A stretch of 64,000 nt of DNA from Gossypium raimondii (GCF_025698545.1 NC_068575.1:50539980-50603979), one strand, 5' to 3'; shown: positions 11,659 through 24,086, counted from the stretch's first letter. Program-made: numbers and translations. Notes: generated from the sequence alone by a model not told the origin.

Positions 11659-14600
11659 TTAGTTTTTGACAGCTCGAGCATTGCAGAGTTCATCAACACA
11701 GTCTCCCCTTTCAAAAACAGCTGCTGCCCCCATTCCAGTTCCTGCAATCACAAACACTCTAACTATTACCTTTCTTAACCAGATAAAGACAGAAAAAGGA
11801 ACCAGTCTACACGTTTCAGTTCAATTGTTAACGGCAAATGAAGTCAAATCACTGATTGCAAAAACAATTACAAGCTACAGTTGACCATGTTATCCCATTA
11901 AAGGCAACTAAGCCTCACTCCATTGGGTGCTGCCATTAAACTTGTTCCGATTCTTTACTTGGACTAAGGAGGGAGGGAGGGAGGGTACCTATGCACATTG
12001 AGATCACTCCAAACCGACAGTCCTTCCCACGACGCTTCATCTCGTACAACAGAGTTCCAACACAGCGAGCACCTGATACAAAAAAAAAAAAAAACGATAT
12101 ATATCATAAATTAATACCAGACCCTCCTCAAGATCAAGCTTATCCTCTGGAAAGGTTTGAACAGGTAATGTAGTATTTGTTCAGACGTACATGTGTTTGA
12201 AGAGTATCATACATACACACAAATTCATCATAGGTGTGCATTTTGGATTCTTCGTACTTTTCATTGTTTGCTTTTCATGTATTTATTTATTACAAATTGT
12301 GAAATTTGTACCTGTAACACCCAAAGGATGCCCAAGGGCTATTGCACCTCCATTAACATTGACCTTTTCACGATCAAGCCCCAGTTTCTTACAAGAGTAT
12401 ACGAACTGAGATGCAAATGCCTGATGAAAATAAAAATACATATTGCGTACTTAGAAAAGAAAGAAAAATTCAAATGAAATTAATCTTCAACATGAAATTA
12501 ACTAAAAAAAAATCTACTACCTCATTGATCTCAAACAAGTCTATATCATCAATCTCAAGACCTGCAGACTTGACTGCAGCTGGTATAGCAACAGCAGGAC
12601 CGATGCCCATCACAGCAGGATCTACACCAACAGCAGCAAAGCTTCTACAAAATGGAGCATAGGAAAGCAGAGTGAGGACCTCATCCTTTTAAGCTAACAT
12701 ATGAGTAGAAAAGATAACTGATTATCAAGTGCAGCAAATATTCCTTCTCCTTTTCTTAAAAGGCTTTTAATCTCTAAATTCGGTAAACTTGATAGGCACT
12801 GCGGGGTTATTTACTTATTGTCTATTTTTTACCCCTCAAAGCCATAGCTTCTTTAACTGTTCTTTTGCAGTCAAGTGACAGAAGTCTAGAACCATATCAT
12901 CAGTGATCTCTACTACTATTTCGGTAAATGAATGCAAAATGGAGCCATCATCTACCTGGTCACTAAAAGATAATGTAGAATAGCTAAGATAAATGAGCCA
13001 AACTCAACTTGGAGCAGTTTTCATTACCTGAAAACACCAAGGATTGGAAGTCCTTTTTGCAGCGCCAAACTTCGCTTCATAAGTAGGACCGCTCCTGCAC
13101 CATCACTCACTTGGCTAGCATTTCCTAAGAAAAAAATTGGAACACAAGTTTTCATTCAATTACATAATGTTCTTGTCAGAGTTTTTTTTCACAAATTTCA
13201 TCCGTATATACCAGCAGTTGTGGTTCCATCCTTCTTAAATGCAGGCTTTAACTTGGCTAGACCGGCCGTGTTTGTGTCTGGGCGGATACCATCATCCACC
13301 GAAATTGTGACTGCCTTCTCTTCTCCAGTTTTAGGATCCACAATCTTTGCAGATTAACAATGTGAGTTAATGAAATATCATAAAAACACTAAACCGGAAT
13401 AATTTACTACCTGAAATTACCTTCGTGGATACAGGGACAATTTCTTCTTTGAATTTACCAGATGCTGTTGCAGCAGCAGCACGTCTATGAGATTCGACCT
13501 ATATTATTTTTACAAAGGCGTTTCAGACAAAACAAAGATTTAAGTTTACATAGGTAGGTAATGGTATATTCTAAAGGAAAACCAAAGAACTTACGGCAGC
13601 CTGGTCTTGCTCTTGACGTGTCACACCATAGCGTTGTGCGACATTTTCAGAAGTAATGCCCATAGGAAGAAGACAATCCCGGGCTTGGGCAAAGCTCTTT
13701 ACCTGTAAAAATAAATGCAGTTGCATATTAAGACGTTAATGTAAAACATATCCAAAATAGTGAAAACAAGCTATGTGTTTTATATACCTTCGGGTTAACC
13801 TTGCTTTGATCAGGAGCACTACCATTAGTTGTCATGCTCTCAAGTCCAGCACCAATGCCTACATTGAAAACCAAGAAGGTTAATACGGGATCCGAGGTGA
13901 AGGTCGCTCGAATTAAATCTTTCTTAGCATTCAAATATGTAGATCAGATAAAGCATCGTTACCAATATCATAAAATCCTGCTTTTATGCAAGCAGCAACA
14001 TCGGCAACTGCTTGCAGGCCCGATGAACATTGCCTGTTGACAGTTCTAATAGGCACCGTATCTGGTTGTAACAGGTAACTATGTTAGCAACATTTACATA
14101 CAAAACAGGCATAGTTAACAAATGGAATTCAATGAAAACAAACAGTTAAAATCTCGAAAAAGACGACGGATTTGAAAGAATAACTATACCAGGGAAACCA
14201 GCATAGAATGCTGCCATCCTACACTCCATTGCTCTTTGTGAACCAGGTGCCAACACTGTACCAACAACTATATCCCCCACTTCACTTGGGTTCAGCTTTG
14301 TTCTATCAATCACAGCCTGCATCGAGACTTAACTTAAGATGGGAAGCAAAAGGAATGTGATTTCAAAGACAACTGAACTTAAAAAAGCCAAGGGCATTTA
14401 ACCCTTAAAACAGGGGCAAGCAAATCATCTGCAAGTGTATCTTTGAAGCCTCCACGCTTTGCTTTGCAAATTGCAGTGCGACATGCCCTGTGTAACAACG
14501 ATTTCCCCCTCTTTAATACCAAAATTAATCGATCAAAGAAACACATAAAATATGGATTTTTTTTTTCCTACTAATTCCTTTGGATTAAAAAAAAGAGAGT

Positions 14601-14897
14601 ATTAATTTGGATAACATGATATAGATTATTAGAATAGTAAATAACTTACGCAACAATCACAACATCATCCCCAAAAGCAGCCGTCCGGTGATAGGCAGCG
14701 CTATCCCCCGCCGCGCAGTTTGAAGGCTGATCAAACGAAAACAAAACCACTTTCAGAATAATAGAAAGAACCAAAAAATTCCAAAGAAAGAAGAAGATGA
14801 GGCATACAAACAGAATAGCAGCAGATGATTGATGAGATTGAGAAGAGGGTTGTAAATGATTAAGCAAAACTTGTTGTCTGTTGATTGCTTTCTCCAT
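11659..14897 (-). CDS. KAT5: Peroxisomal 3-ketoacyl-CoA thiolase
   Basis: This enzyme performs the last step of peroxisomal fatty-acid beta-oxidation, cleaving 3-ketoacyl-CoA with free CoA to acetyl-CoA and a shortened acyl-CoA. It may also serve jasmonate, auxin-precursor or flavonoid-linked oxidation. I splice 14 exons, in coding order: 14808-14897, 14650-14726, 14403-14487, 14190-14316, 13963-14061, 13788-13858, 13595-13702, 13421-13498, 13212-13344, 13028-13124, 12521-12644, 12312-12420, 11989-12072 and 11659-11741. Together they make 1365 nt, or 454 residues. The N-terminus has a PTS2 signal (RQQVLLNHL, residues 7-15) and a likely processing Cys in [11 protein letters not shown]. Active-site motifs are [21 protein letters not shown] and SMCIGTGMGAA. 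Forms such as MGITSENVA and FRSFA, and its place beside LSM5, favour KAT5 over KAT2. Two residues near the active-site His and Cys motifs differ from the usual plant sequence ([16 protein letters not shown] instead of ATGARCVATLL). Confidence 0.93.
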
Positions 14898-15654
14898 TTT
14901 TCTATCAGAGTCTTTCCCTTCTTTTCTCTCAAATCCTTTCACTTCGGTTACTTACTTTCCTCTCCAATGGAAATGCAATAATGGGTTAATATAATACTAA
15001 TAACTTAAATACCGTATATTGTCTGTTTCAGTGACTTTGGGGGCAGGTTGGGTCAACATTTTTAGCAGCCTTCCAAAATTGCAAGCCATCCAACAACCAA
15101 TAAGAATTTGGGATCTTAGCTTAAGTTTGCTTATCAATTTTGGTTCTTTTAATTTTAATTTTATCTCTAGCTTGGCTTTGTTTGAACATTGAAATTATCC
15201 ACGTTTTTTTCAATTGGACGGAAGGGAGGGATATTTTTTATTAGGAACTAAATTATTGGTTTTTTCATTAAATTATTCAAAAATTTTCATTTCAAAAATT
15301 TTCGTTTAAATAATTGCACTGTTAAAATTGATGCTTGTTAACCGGTAAGGTAATTAAAAGAAAAAGGTTATGGTTGAATGAAGAAAGAGAGGGTATTTAG
15401 GTTTGGTTAGATATCTCTTTGGAGAAAAGTAAAATGGTTAGAGAAGAAGGGATCAGCATGTAGTGTCTATGAGCTATTTGCATGGTCCCTTTGCTACGTG
15501 TCTTAAGATTGTTGACGTGGAAATTTAATTTGATACTCTCAACAGTACAGTGATGTGACATCTTAGGATGAGATATGTTAGGATAACTAGTAATCAATTA
15601 CTTTAGGCCTCAATGTAGTCCTCATATAGCCTTAGTGGAGATGCATAGTTCTAA
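14898..15654. other. Upstream region of the thiolase gene
   Basis: This holds the 5' leader and promoter of the minus-strand thiolase gene. I recognise no clear TATA box or named element. From about 15.1 kb the sequence becomes AT-rich intergenic DNA without coding signs. Confidence 0.4.
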
Positions 15655-16132
15655 AGCTCGCTAAGCTATGGTTCGCGAACCAGTTATAAGGTTCGGAGTA
15701 TCTTTGGTTCCATTGGGATACACCTGTCAAGCTCTTCATGGGTGCTCTATGAGGTTCACTACACAAGGTATAACAATTGTTATATGGCTTTATCTGTTTG
15801 CATTGTCTACACCAATCAAAAGCTTTCTTTCCCCTCCTGTTCTACAGTTTAGGTTTTTTATGAAACAACTTCAAACATCACGAATCTACGAACCAAATGT
15901 CAAATAACTTTTTTTTCTTCAATCTCCGACGCTAACCGTGAAATGGACTTGGATCTAAGATATGTTCTTCTACTCGTCGATGGATACTAATCCATTGTAC
16001 CGATCATTGAATCGTTCAATGACTTAAATAAAAACTTTTGAATAGTTTAGTGACCAAATTGTAACTTGTTTTAGTTAAGTGACCAAAATAAAAACTTACC
16101 CATGGTTTAATGACTAATGGTGTAATTTACCC
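15655..16132. repeat. Mutator-type MITE fragment
   Basis: The right end reads, reversed, GGGTAAATTACACCATTAGT and is followed by runs such as TTTTGGTCACTTAACTAAAAC. The first bases share the GGGTAAA-TAC pattern of the MULE at 3282. I did not find a matching left end, so the left boundary is approximate and the copy may be partial. Confidence 0.4.
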
Positions 16133-16184
16133 TTTTATTATTGAATAAATTTATTGTCTTCTATCCATTTCTCTTATATTTTAG

Positions 16185-16489
16185 GGGTAATATATCATTT
16201 AGTACTTAAATTTGGCTTTGATTTTCAATTTGGTACCTTAATTTTTTCCCAATTTGGTATTTGATTTTGGCTTCAATATCAATTTGGTACCCATACTAAA
16301 GGGCATCATAGGACCCAATAAATGTTTGACATGTGGCTCTAGTGAAAAGAAATACTCGATTAGGAAAAAAAAGAGCTTAAATACTAAATTAAACATTAAA
16401 GTCAAACTCAATTACTTAACGAGCTAAAAAAATTTAAGTATCAAATTGAATATTGAAATCAAATTTAGATACCAAATAGTAAATTAACC
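16185..16489. mobile_element. Small inverted-repeat element (MITE)
   Basis: The two ends are imperfect inverted repeats: GGGTAATATATCATTTAG on the left against GGTTAATTTACTATTTGG read from the right. Inside, phrases of the type AATTTGGTAC and its complement recur on both arms. No convincing target duplication was found. The layout resembles Mutator-type MITEs. Confidence 0.5.
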
Positions 16490-16904
16490 ATTTATTTTAT
16501 TTTGAGATTGATGTGGACTTGCTCATTATTATTATTTAATGATCAAGACAACTTACGATTCAAAAAATCATCCCTCAAGTGTCAATTATTGTTATATAAA
16601 AATGCATTACAATTAAAAAATCTTACTATAATCCCAACTTGAAAATAAAAACAATACTACTATAACGTAAGAATAATGTTTCTCGCAAGCAAAAGTTTTT
16701 TTCAAAAAAAAAAAATGTGGTCGGAGAAGGACTCTCCGTGTAAGAAAACGTGAAAAAAAAATCCATTTGTCCTGGAGTCAGCCGAATATTACTAGCAAAC
16801 AAATATATCTTATTTTTAATTTATTTATATACGACTACAGAGTTATATTTAATAATTTAAATATCTAAATTTATATATTGGAGCAAAATTTGTAAATATG
16901 AAAA

Positions 16905-17472
16905 GGCTTAATATAATATTTGGCATATCTTAATATTTATACTTTTTAGGGTCTAATTTGGTATCTAATCTTTTTTATTGAATTTGGTACTTGTCAAGCA
17001 TTTTAAAATTACTCTAATATACTAACAATGTTATTTTTTGAGGTAGCAAAAATAATCAATGTATGATCGACATATAATGATTATATGATATTTTTGTATT
17101 TTATATGTTCAATTATTTTAGTTTTATTTAATTATTTATTTTATTAATTGAAAAATAAGTTTCTTTTTAATTTGAAATTTTAAAAATATTTTTTCTTATT
17201 TATTATTAATTAGTTAAGCATAGCTCAATATCTATTTTTAACATGAATTTCCTTTAATCTTGACAAAAAAAATTAACACCGTTAGTGTTTTATGTAAATT
17301 TTATAATATTTAATAAATTTAAGTACCAAATTGAACCTAAAAAAGTTTAGATAATAAATTAGGAAAAAGGGTACCAAGTTCGGTACCAAATTGTGACAAA
17401 AAATTAGATACTAAATTTAAAAAAAATCAAATATCAAATATCAAGCATATAAAATTGACATTAAATAACATT
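16905..17472. mobile_element. Small inverted-repeat element (MITE), related to 52.5-53.0 kb
   Basis: The left end GGCTTAATATAATATTTGGC resembles the left end of the element at 52524. The right end carries a degraded complementary version, and AATTTGGTAC-type phrases recur on both arms. The right boundary is approximate. Confidence 0.4.
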
Positions 17473-18426
17473 TTCCTCGGCGAAAATGAACGGAAATGTG
17501 AATAAATATTGTGATCTTAAATTAAATTGGAATCGATTTGGTAATGAGTTGGTTTAGATTTGAGTTATGCGGTCTCATCGAAAATGGGTTTCAAATTTTA
17601 TTTGATTTTGTTTATATTTATAAATAGTTAACTCAAGTTTATTTTAAACTTGTTCATATTATTTTAATTTTTAAAATATGTTATTTTTAATTTGTTTATT
17701 TTAATAATTTAAATATTATTTTATTAAATTTTGAGATAAATATCAAAACCATACATGAATTTTGATCCAATGTGTAATATCATATATGAACTTTGATTTT
17801 GTGCAATTTTATACATAAAATCTTAATTTGATTCAATTTTCACAAATCACTAACAACATGTCAACATTATTGAATTAACATAATTTTACATTGATATATT
17901 GCATACACAAATAATTATATTAATCCAATATGGAAATAAATGAATGTATTCATTTTTTAAATGTGTACAATTGAATCAAAACCCAAGTTACATGTCTAGA
18001 TATGAACCACGATTCAAATTTCATGTGTATAATTGCACCAAATCAAAATTTATATATAAATTTGATATTTATCTCTTAAAACTTTAAACATAAATGATAA
18101 ATCTAACATCTTAGAATTATTTGTTTGTTATTCCGGTAAGGTTTTAGGATTTAGGTTTTTTAGGTTAATTTTAGTAAATTTTAGGAATTTTAAATTATTT
18201 TATTTCATTTATGTTTTCAATAATTTATTAGTGTTAAATCAGACTCATTTCAAGTGATTCTTACCCAATGTAGGTCTGACAAAATATGGAGAAAGAATAG
18301 TTTGAGATAGGCAATTAAAGTAGATTTTCACTCCTGCTAAAAATTTTTTCACCCCAACAAACGCAATTAGATAGCTCTCCAGTCCAACGAACACAGAGAA
18401 AAGTTTGTTCACTGGAGTAACGCAAC

Positions 18427-18705
18427 TAGATGTGTCCATGGTCTAGGCTGTGTCGAGGCCCATTTCCAAAAAAAATTGCAAGCCTAGACCCACCCAAAAG
18501 CCCATTTTATTATTAAAAATTAAGAAAAAATATATTGTAATTGATATTTTATGTACTTTTATAATTAAATTTAAATTCTAAAAATATTTTATTATTTAAA
18601 TTAAATTTGGGCCGACTTGAAGTGCGAAAATCCTTGTCCAGACCGAACTTGACTCAGGTCAAGCTTACTGGGCCAGGCGGGCTACCTAACCCTTGGACAT
18701 GTCTA
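18427..18705. mobile_element. hAT-type MITE
   Basis: The left end TAGATGTGTCCATGG and the right end, reversed, TAGACATGTCCAAGG form imperfect terminal inverted repeats. Flanking 8-mers AACGCAAC (18419-18426) and GGCGCAAC (18706-18713) agree at six of eight bases, as expected for an old hAT target duplication. The interior has GGCCC-rich arms around an AT-rich centre, as in the hAT-type copies at 22-26 kb. Length is 279 bp. Confidence 0.65.
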
Positions 18706-18729
18706 GGCGCAACTACCTGAACAATTTTC

Positions 18730-19610
18730 AAGAGTTGCGATTTTTAGGGATCATAATAGGAAAAAAGAGACCTAAACTCAAGGGAGGAGAGGAGAAAAAG
18801 AGAAGCCGCCAAAGTCTTCAAGCATCAAGAATCAACAGATTTCATGGATTTTCTTCTTGTTTCCTTTTTCTATGACTAGCTATTGTTTTTATTTCATGGT
18901 GTTTTTCATTTTTCTTCATGAACGAAGTTCTCTTTTCTAGGATTGAAATGAATTCCGTGTTTAGTTAATTAAATAAATTTTTATTTCCATATCTTTTTAT
19001 TCTTAACAGATATTTGATTATTTATTCATTCATGTTCTTTATTGATAATAGTCGACCAACTATTTATCGACAAAACTTAAAGAAATCGAAGAGAACTTTT
19101 TGTTTTAGGTCTAAAATGAATAACTCTTGATCTAAATTAGATGTGCCAATTCATGATTCGTAATTATGACAAGAATATGCTTGATTACCTTGAGTAACCA
19201 TAATTGGAGTTTATTCTTAATCAAATTGGTCTAAATTGTTGGTATAGAAATATAGCTCAACAGTTAGATTAAATTAATTTTTAATTGCTTGAAAAGAATT
19301 AAGGAAAATTTAGTACCCATGTTAATAATCAACTCTATTAAAGTAAGTTGGGTGAAGATAGAACAATTATCTAATACATTAGATGAAATCGTAATCCTAA
19401 ATTTTTATTATTGATTGATTATTTTGTTTTAATTTGTTGTCTCATTTTGTTTATTAAACTTAGTTAAGAAATTTTATTATCGACTTATTCGGATGTGTAT
19501 TAGAGTAATATTTAGTGATTAGCGTTATAATTAGTAACAACTCAGTATAGGAATGATATTTTATACTACTTGGATACATATACTTGCATGTGCGAAATTC
19601 GACCAACAAA
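18730..19610 (+). repeat. Possible LTR-type repeat fragment
   Basis: This stretch is more complex than the AT-rich DNA around it. It ends in ACTTGCATGTGCGAAATTCG then ACCAACA, which reminds me of the 3' end of plant LTRs. No partner LTR, primer site or target duplication was found, so this is only a suggestion. Confidence 0.25.
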
Positions 19611-20335
19611 AAACAAATTAACATATTACTTAATATTTACATTATAGTATTATATATTATTATTTACAACATTTAATATAAATTTTATGTTTTATTTTAT
19701 TTTTATTGTATGCAACCTCTTTTTTTTATTTCATGATATTAATCCAATTGTAAAAATATCTCTCCGATTATTCTCAATTTTGATATTAAGCAAATTGATC
19801 TTTAAAAAAATTAGAACAATTTAATCTCTATTAATTTTAAAAATGAGTAACTAAAAAGATTAATCGCGATCCATTCTAAATATTTTTAATTAATGTAATA
19901 ATAAATTTAGTCCTCGATAATGTATAACCAAGGTTATAAAAACCCAGATCATCTCCTACCTTAGAGACACTTAAGCAGCTCGATAAAGCCCAACTCATAT
20001 GCCTCACTCACCCCCCAAAAACCAACTAGTCACCGAATTTAATTCATCACAAAGACATTGAGGTAAGAGGAATAGTTGTTAGTAGTTTGCAAAGTTAGTA
20101 ACTTTACATTGTAAAGAGATATATAATATAAAAGATTTAAATATCAATTTTTTATGATTTGTATAATTGAGTCAGGTGCTTAGCCCACGTAATATGTGGG
20201 TTTGGTGCAACAATATTATCTCATAACTTCTTTAAAAAAGTTCAAATGTGATCATATTATCACGTAATTTTCTTAATTAGTTCAAATCAACAAACATAAT
20301 ATCATTTTCTACCTTAGTTTATATCATATTTCCTA
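19611..20335. other. AT-rich intergenic DNA
   Basis: I see no gene, no clear element ends and no RNA gene in this stretch. Confidence 0.4.
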
Positions 20336-20500
20336 CCTTTATTTTTCATGCCTTACGGGCTTCTTTTCCGTCACGAGAAAGAAGGCCACCTTACCAAAAG
20401 TATTAGACTTAGACGTATCCAGCGGCAACCCCAAATAGGCATTCATCTGATTATTAAGAGAGCCAATTAAACTCACCAACTCCTATCGATGGGATAATAT
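20336..20500 (-). pseudogene. Coding-like remnant of unknown origin
   Basis: Read on the minus strand, about 40 codons are open and have protein-like composition, including the phrases NNQMNAYLGLPLDTSKSNTF and GKVAFFLVTEKKPVRHEK, then a stop. There is no start codon in a good setting and no flanking exons that I can join. I do not recognise the family. It may be a scrap of a host gene or of a retroelement protein. Confidence 0.25.
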
Positions 20501-21419
20501 AGTATTAATATCAACAGGATACAAAATATAGTTTACCATTAAGTCACCTCTCTCACTTACATTTACTCTGTAAATATGTTGTGGTTTGGTTTTGTACTTG
20601 CTTCCACCATGAATGTCTTGATGCTTGGTTGAGAATTTGAGACATAGTGGAGATACTACCACTTGAACAGAATAGTTGATATAGGCTCCATTGGTATGTA
20701 CAATATGGTGATACTCATAACACTATTCTTCTCCACTTTGCTATACTTCTCTAGATTTCCATTCATTATTGCAATATTAATGGAAGATTTTTCTAGTCAA
20801 AGGGGCACATTTACATTTGCTATTAAAAGCTTGAAAGAGATTCAACTGTAATTTTACATCTTGTCTTTTGCAACTGTTAATAGCTCAAGCTCAAACTCCA
20901 TTTGTGAATTTAGAAAAAACCCAATTTAACATATTACTAAACTTGGGATGGGCTGCTCTCCTGGACTGGTTTATTCCCTTTTCCCTATTTGCAGGTTGAC
21001 TTTTGGACTTTCTTTTTGTGTAAAATTATTAGGGAAAAAAATAAAAATATAAAACAAATGTTAGGCATATGGGCGGACCAATCATGTAGTAGAAGCAATG
21101 AAGGATAAATAGTATACGTGTCTGCATATAAGCCGCTTGGTTACTCAATTAGCTGGTGCCACTTCTTAGCAATGATATAATAGGTAGAGAAAGAAGAGGG
21201 GCCTGCCTTTTAATGTGCTCCATCGGCTTACAATAGAGTTGTAAAACATCTGCACATGCCACATTATCCCCATCTGCATATATTATGTTATCTATTGTTA
21301 TTTTATCCAATTCTAAACCTCAATTATATATGTTTGCAGGCATAATTACAGATCAGCCATGAAACAACCAAGGGATGTTTAACACACATATACCATTTGT
21401 TTGAATTAAGTGACCCAGA
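20501..21419. other. Intergenic, moderately complex sequence without a supported gene
   Basis: Base composition here is less extreme than in the surroundings, but no exon, RNA gene or element end could be supported. In Arabidopsis, as I recall, a C2H2 zinc-finger gene lies between the thiolase and pectate lyase genes. No trace of a zinc-finger motif was seen here. Confidence 0.35.
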
Positions 21420-22000
21420 TTCTTATTTAAATAAAATACAGGGGTAAAATAAAATAAAAGTAAAATCCCTATAGAACTACACTTCTTTTATTTTATTTTA
21501 GAATAAGATTTTTAAACCTTATTAAACTCTATCTATTTGATATTAATTAGAATAAAGTGTTTCAATCTTACTACACTCCTATTAGAATATGGTTTTACAA
21601 GCCTATAAATAGACATAACCTACTCCTTTTGTAATTATTGAATTCGACATAGTGATTTTTTCTTTTATTTTATTTTAAAATAAGGTTTTAAAACCTTATT
21701 AAACTCTATCTATTTGATATTGATTAGAATAAGGTGTTTTAATCTTACTACATTCCTATTAGAATATGGTTTTACAAGCCTACAAATAGACATAATCTAC
21801 TCCTCTTGTAATTATTCGAATTCGACATAGTAAATTTTATTCTCCTCTGCCCGTGGTTTTTTATTGAAAGGGTTTCCATGTAAAAATTTGTGTGTTCTTT
21901 ATTTTTATTTCTCTTTTCTTTGCGAAATATTGTCATTACCGACATTTTATTTTTACACCATACAATATATGGAAGAGTTACTAAATCACTAAAACTTAAC
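21420..22000 (+). mobile_element. Copia-like LTR with an internal tandem duplication (probably solo)
   Basis: The sequence has the features of a Ty1/copia LTR: a TATA-like CCTATAAATAGACATA box, a leader with GAATTCGACATAGTAAATTT, then CTCTGCCCGTGG and a T-rich tail. A block of about 175 bp containing the promoter and leader start is present twice in tandem, at about 21487-21660 and 21661-21836. The copies are highly similar. No internal retrotransposon genes follow. Exact ends and target duplication were not resolved. Confidence 0.5.
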
Positions 22001-22216
22001 TGCTTAAGGACTTCCTACCAAAAAAAAAAATTTAAAATATGCCATGAATTTTTCCACATTTTGAATATTTAAAATTTAGTGATTATATTTTTATTTCCAA
22101 GAATCTAGCTTTTTACTTTTCAAATTTTAAGATTCAGGTTTAACTGTTAACACTATTTTTTTGTTAAATTTATTGGTGAGAAATTTTGAAAGAAAAGAAA
22201 AAGATTCACTTGATAG

Positions 22217-23336
22217 TAGAGTTGATCATGAGCTTGATTCGGGTCGGGCCAGTGCAAAAATTAATGTTGATCTCGAAAAATTGGCCTAAAATTTTGCATA
22301 AGCCCAACTTGGATAAAAATGTTAAACCTGAGCCCGACATAGCCCACTCGTATTAATGTTTTTAGATTATTTTTTATATAAAAATAAATTTTAAAAATAT
22401 AATACATCAAATAGACTAAAAACATTAATATTTCCTAACAAATTGAAAATACATATAAAAAGAAGTTTTTATACTTAATAATACTAACATAGTTGAAACT
22501 TAACAAGCAAATGCCTTTAAAATAGTAGCAAAATTAATAATAAAACAAGAGTTATACTAGAGGTGCTCATGGGCCGGGCCGGGCCGGGTTCGGTCCGGGA
22601 CCTTGAAAAATTTCGGCCCGGGTCCTAGGCCCAGGCCCGGCCCAAAATATGGGCCTGAAATTTTGCCCAGGCCCGTCCCGGGAAAAAATCATAAGCCCGG
22701 GCCCGGCCCGGCCCATTTTTTAATAAATACTAAAAAATTATTTTAAAAATTAAAAAAAAGTATTTTAAAAATATTTTAAAATTAAAAAGTATTTTAAAAA
22801 TATTTTAAAATTAAAAAATAAAAAATATTTTAAAAATATTTTAAAATTAAAAAAATTTAAAAAATAAATATATTTATTATATCGGGTCAGGCCGGGCCCA
22901 GGCCAAAAAAGTGGTGCTCGAGGCCCGGCCTGTTTTCTAAACGGGCCTTGTTTTTTTGCCCAAGCCCATATTTCAGGCCTATATTTTTACCCAAACCCTC
23001 CCATATTTCGGGCGGGCTGTCGAGCCGGGCCGGGCCGCACGGCCCATGAGCACCTCTAAGTTATACAATATCCAAACAATAATAACAAAATAGTATCAAT
23101 ATAATAACGAAATGGTAACAAAACAACATAACAACAACAAACAATAGAAACTTTTTTTTTGTCAAATTCAAGCCAGGCCAGGACCAAAAAAGTCCTACTC
23201 GAGACTCGACTCGTTTCCTAAATGAGCATTTTTTTGTCCAAACCCATTTTCAGGGCATATATATTTCCTCAAATCCTCCCACTTTTTAGACAAACCTTCA
23301 AGCTTAGGCGGGTGACCTTACCTATAATCAAGTCTA
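22217..23336. mobile_element. Older hAT-type MITE, interrupted by a younger one
   Basis: The ends TAGAGTTGATCATGAGC and, from the right, TAGACTTGATTATAGG are imperfect inverted repeats. The flanking 8-mers CTTGATAG (22209-22216) and CTTAATAG (23337-23344) match at seven of eight bases. Sub-terminal parts carry degraded GGGTCGGGCC-type sequence. Without the inserted element (22558-23058 plus one target copy) it would be about 611 bp. Confidence 0.75.
22558..23058. mobile_element. Younger hAT-type MITE nested in the older copy
   Basis: Perfect 18-bp terminal inverted repeats, TAGAGGTGCTCATGGGCC and its complement, bound a 501-bp unit. A perfect 8-bp direct repeat, AGTTATAC, flanks it at 22550-22557 and 23059-23066. 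The sub-terminal arms are unusually GC-rich (GGGCCGGGCCGGGCCGGG on the left, complementary runs on the right) around an AT-rich centre of AAATATTTTAAAA repeats, so a single strand could fold tightly. It has no coding region. An 8-bp duplication with TAGAGGTG-type ends is typical of hAT elements. Confidence 0.9.
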
Positions 23337-24023
23337 CTTAATAGTCATATAATTAAAAGAAACAACATTATAATAAACTTTGACTTAACAAAAAAATTGT
23401 ATTAATAATTAGGCAACTTTAAAAATTAAATTTTAAGTTTTCAAAAAATATAAAAATTTATGACATATGTAGTACGTAAAAGAAATCGTCTAGTATTATA
23501 GTCCATAAATGAGAACAATAAAAGAGTTTAATTTAAGTACGATTTTGATACTAAGGTTATATATATATATCTATGATGCAATGCAAGATGAGGTATGACT
23601 TGTATTTTGGCCGACCCAAATCTTTTAAGCAGCAAATTAAGCAATCCCAATATTATTCATATGCTTAGATACCTCATTAGACCCTCTGCTAACTACTGGC
23701 CTACGTGCTGGGATGAAATGTAATCTGCCAAATACCTTGCATTTGGATAATATTGCAGTATTTTTGTTTGTTTATTTATTTATTTTATGTATCTTATAAT
23801 AGAGAGATACCCAACTGTCACACCCTACGGTGTCGGTCCATTTTTTCATTCATATTATTCTTATATTTATATAGTTTGGAGAACATATTCTTCTTCTTTT
23901 AACTTCACCTCTATCTCTCCTTTTTCTTTTATGAAAATCTATTACAAAATGTCAAATCCCTTGATTTCTCATTTATCCACCAAAAATAAAACAAATACAA
24001 AAAATTCCCAGAGTTGATCATCA

Positions 24024-24056
24024 AACGTTATATATATATATATATATATATATATT
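24024..24056. repeat. (TA)n microsatellite
   Basis: An uninterrupted TA dinucleotide run of roughly 14 units lies just left of a hAT-type MITE. Confidence 0.9.
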
Positions 24057-24086
24057 GATATTAGTCTCATTATAAATTTTTATCAT

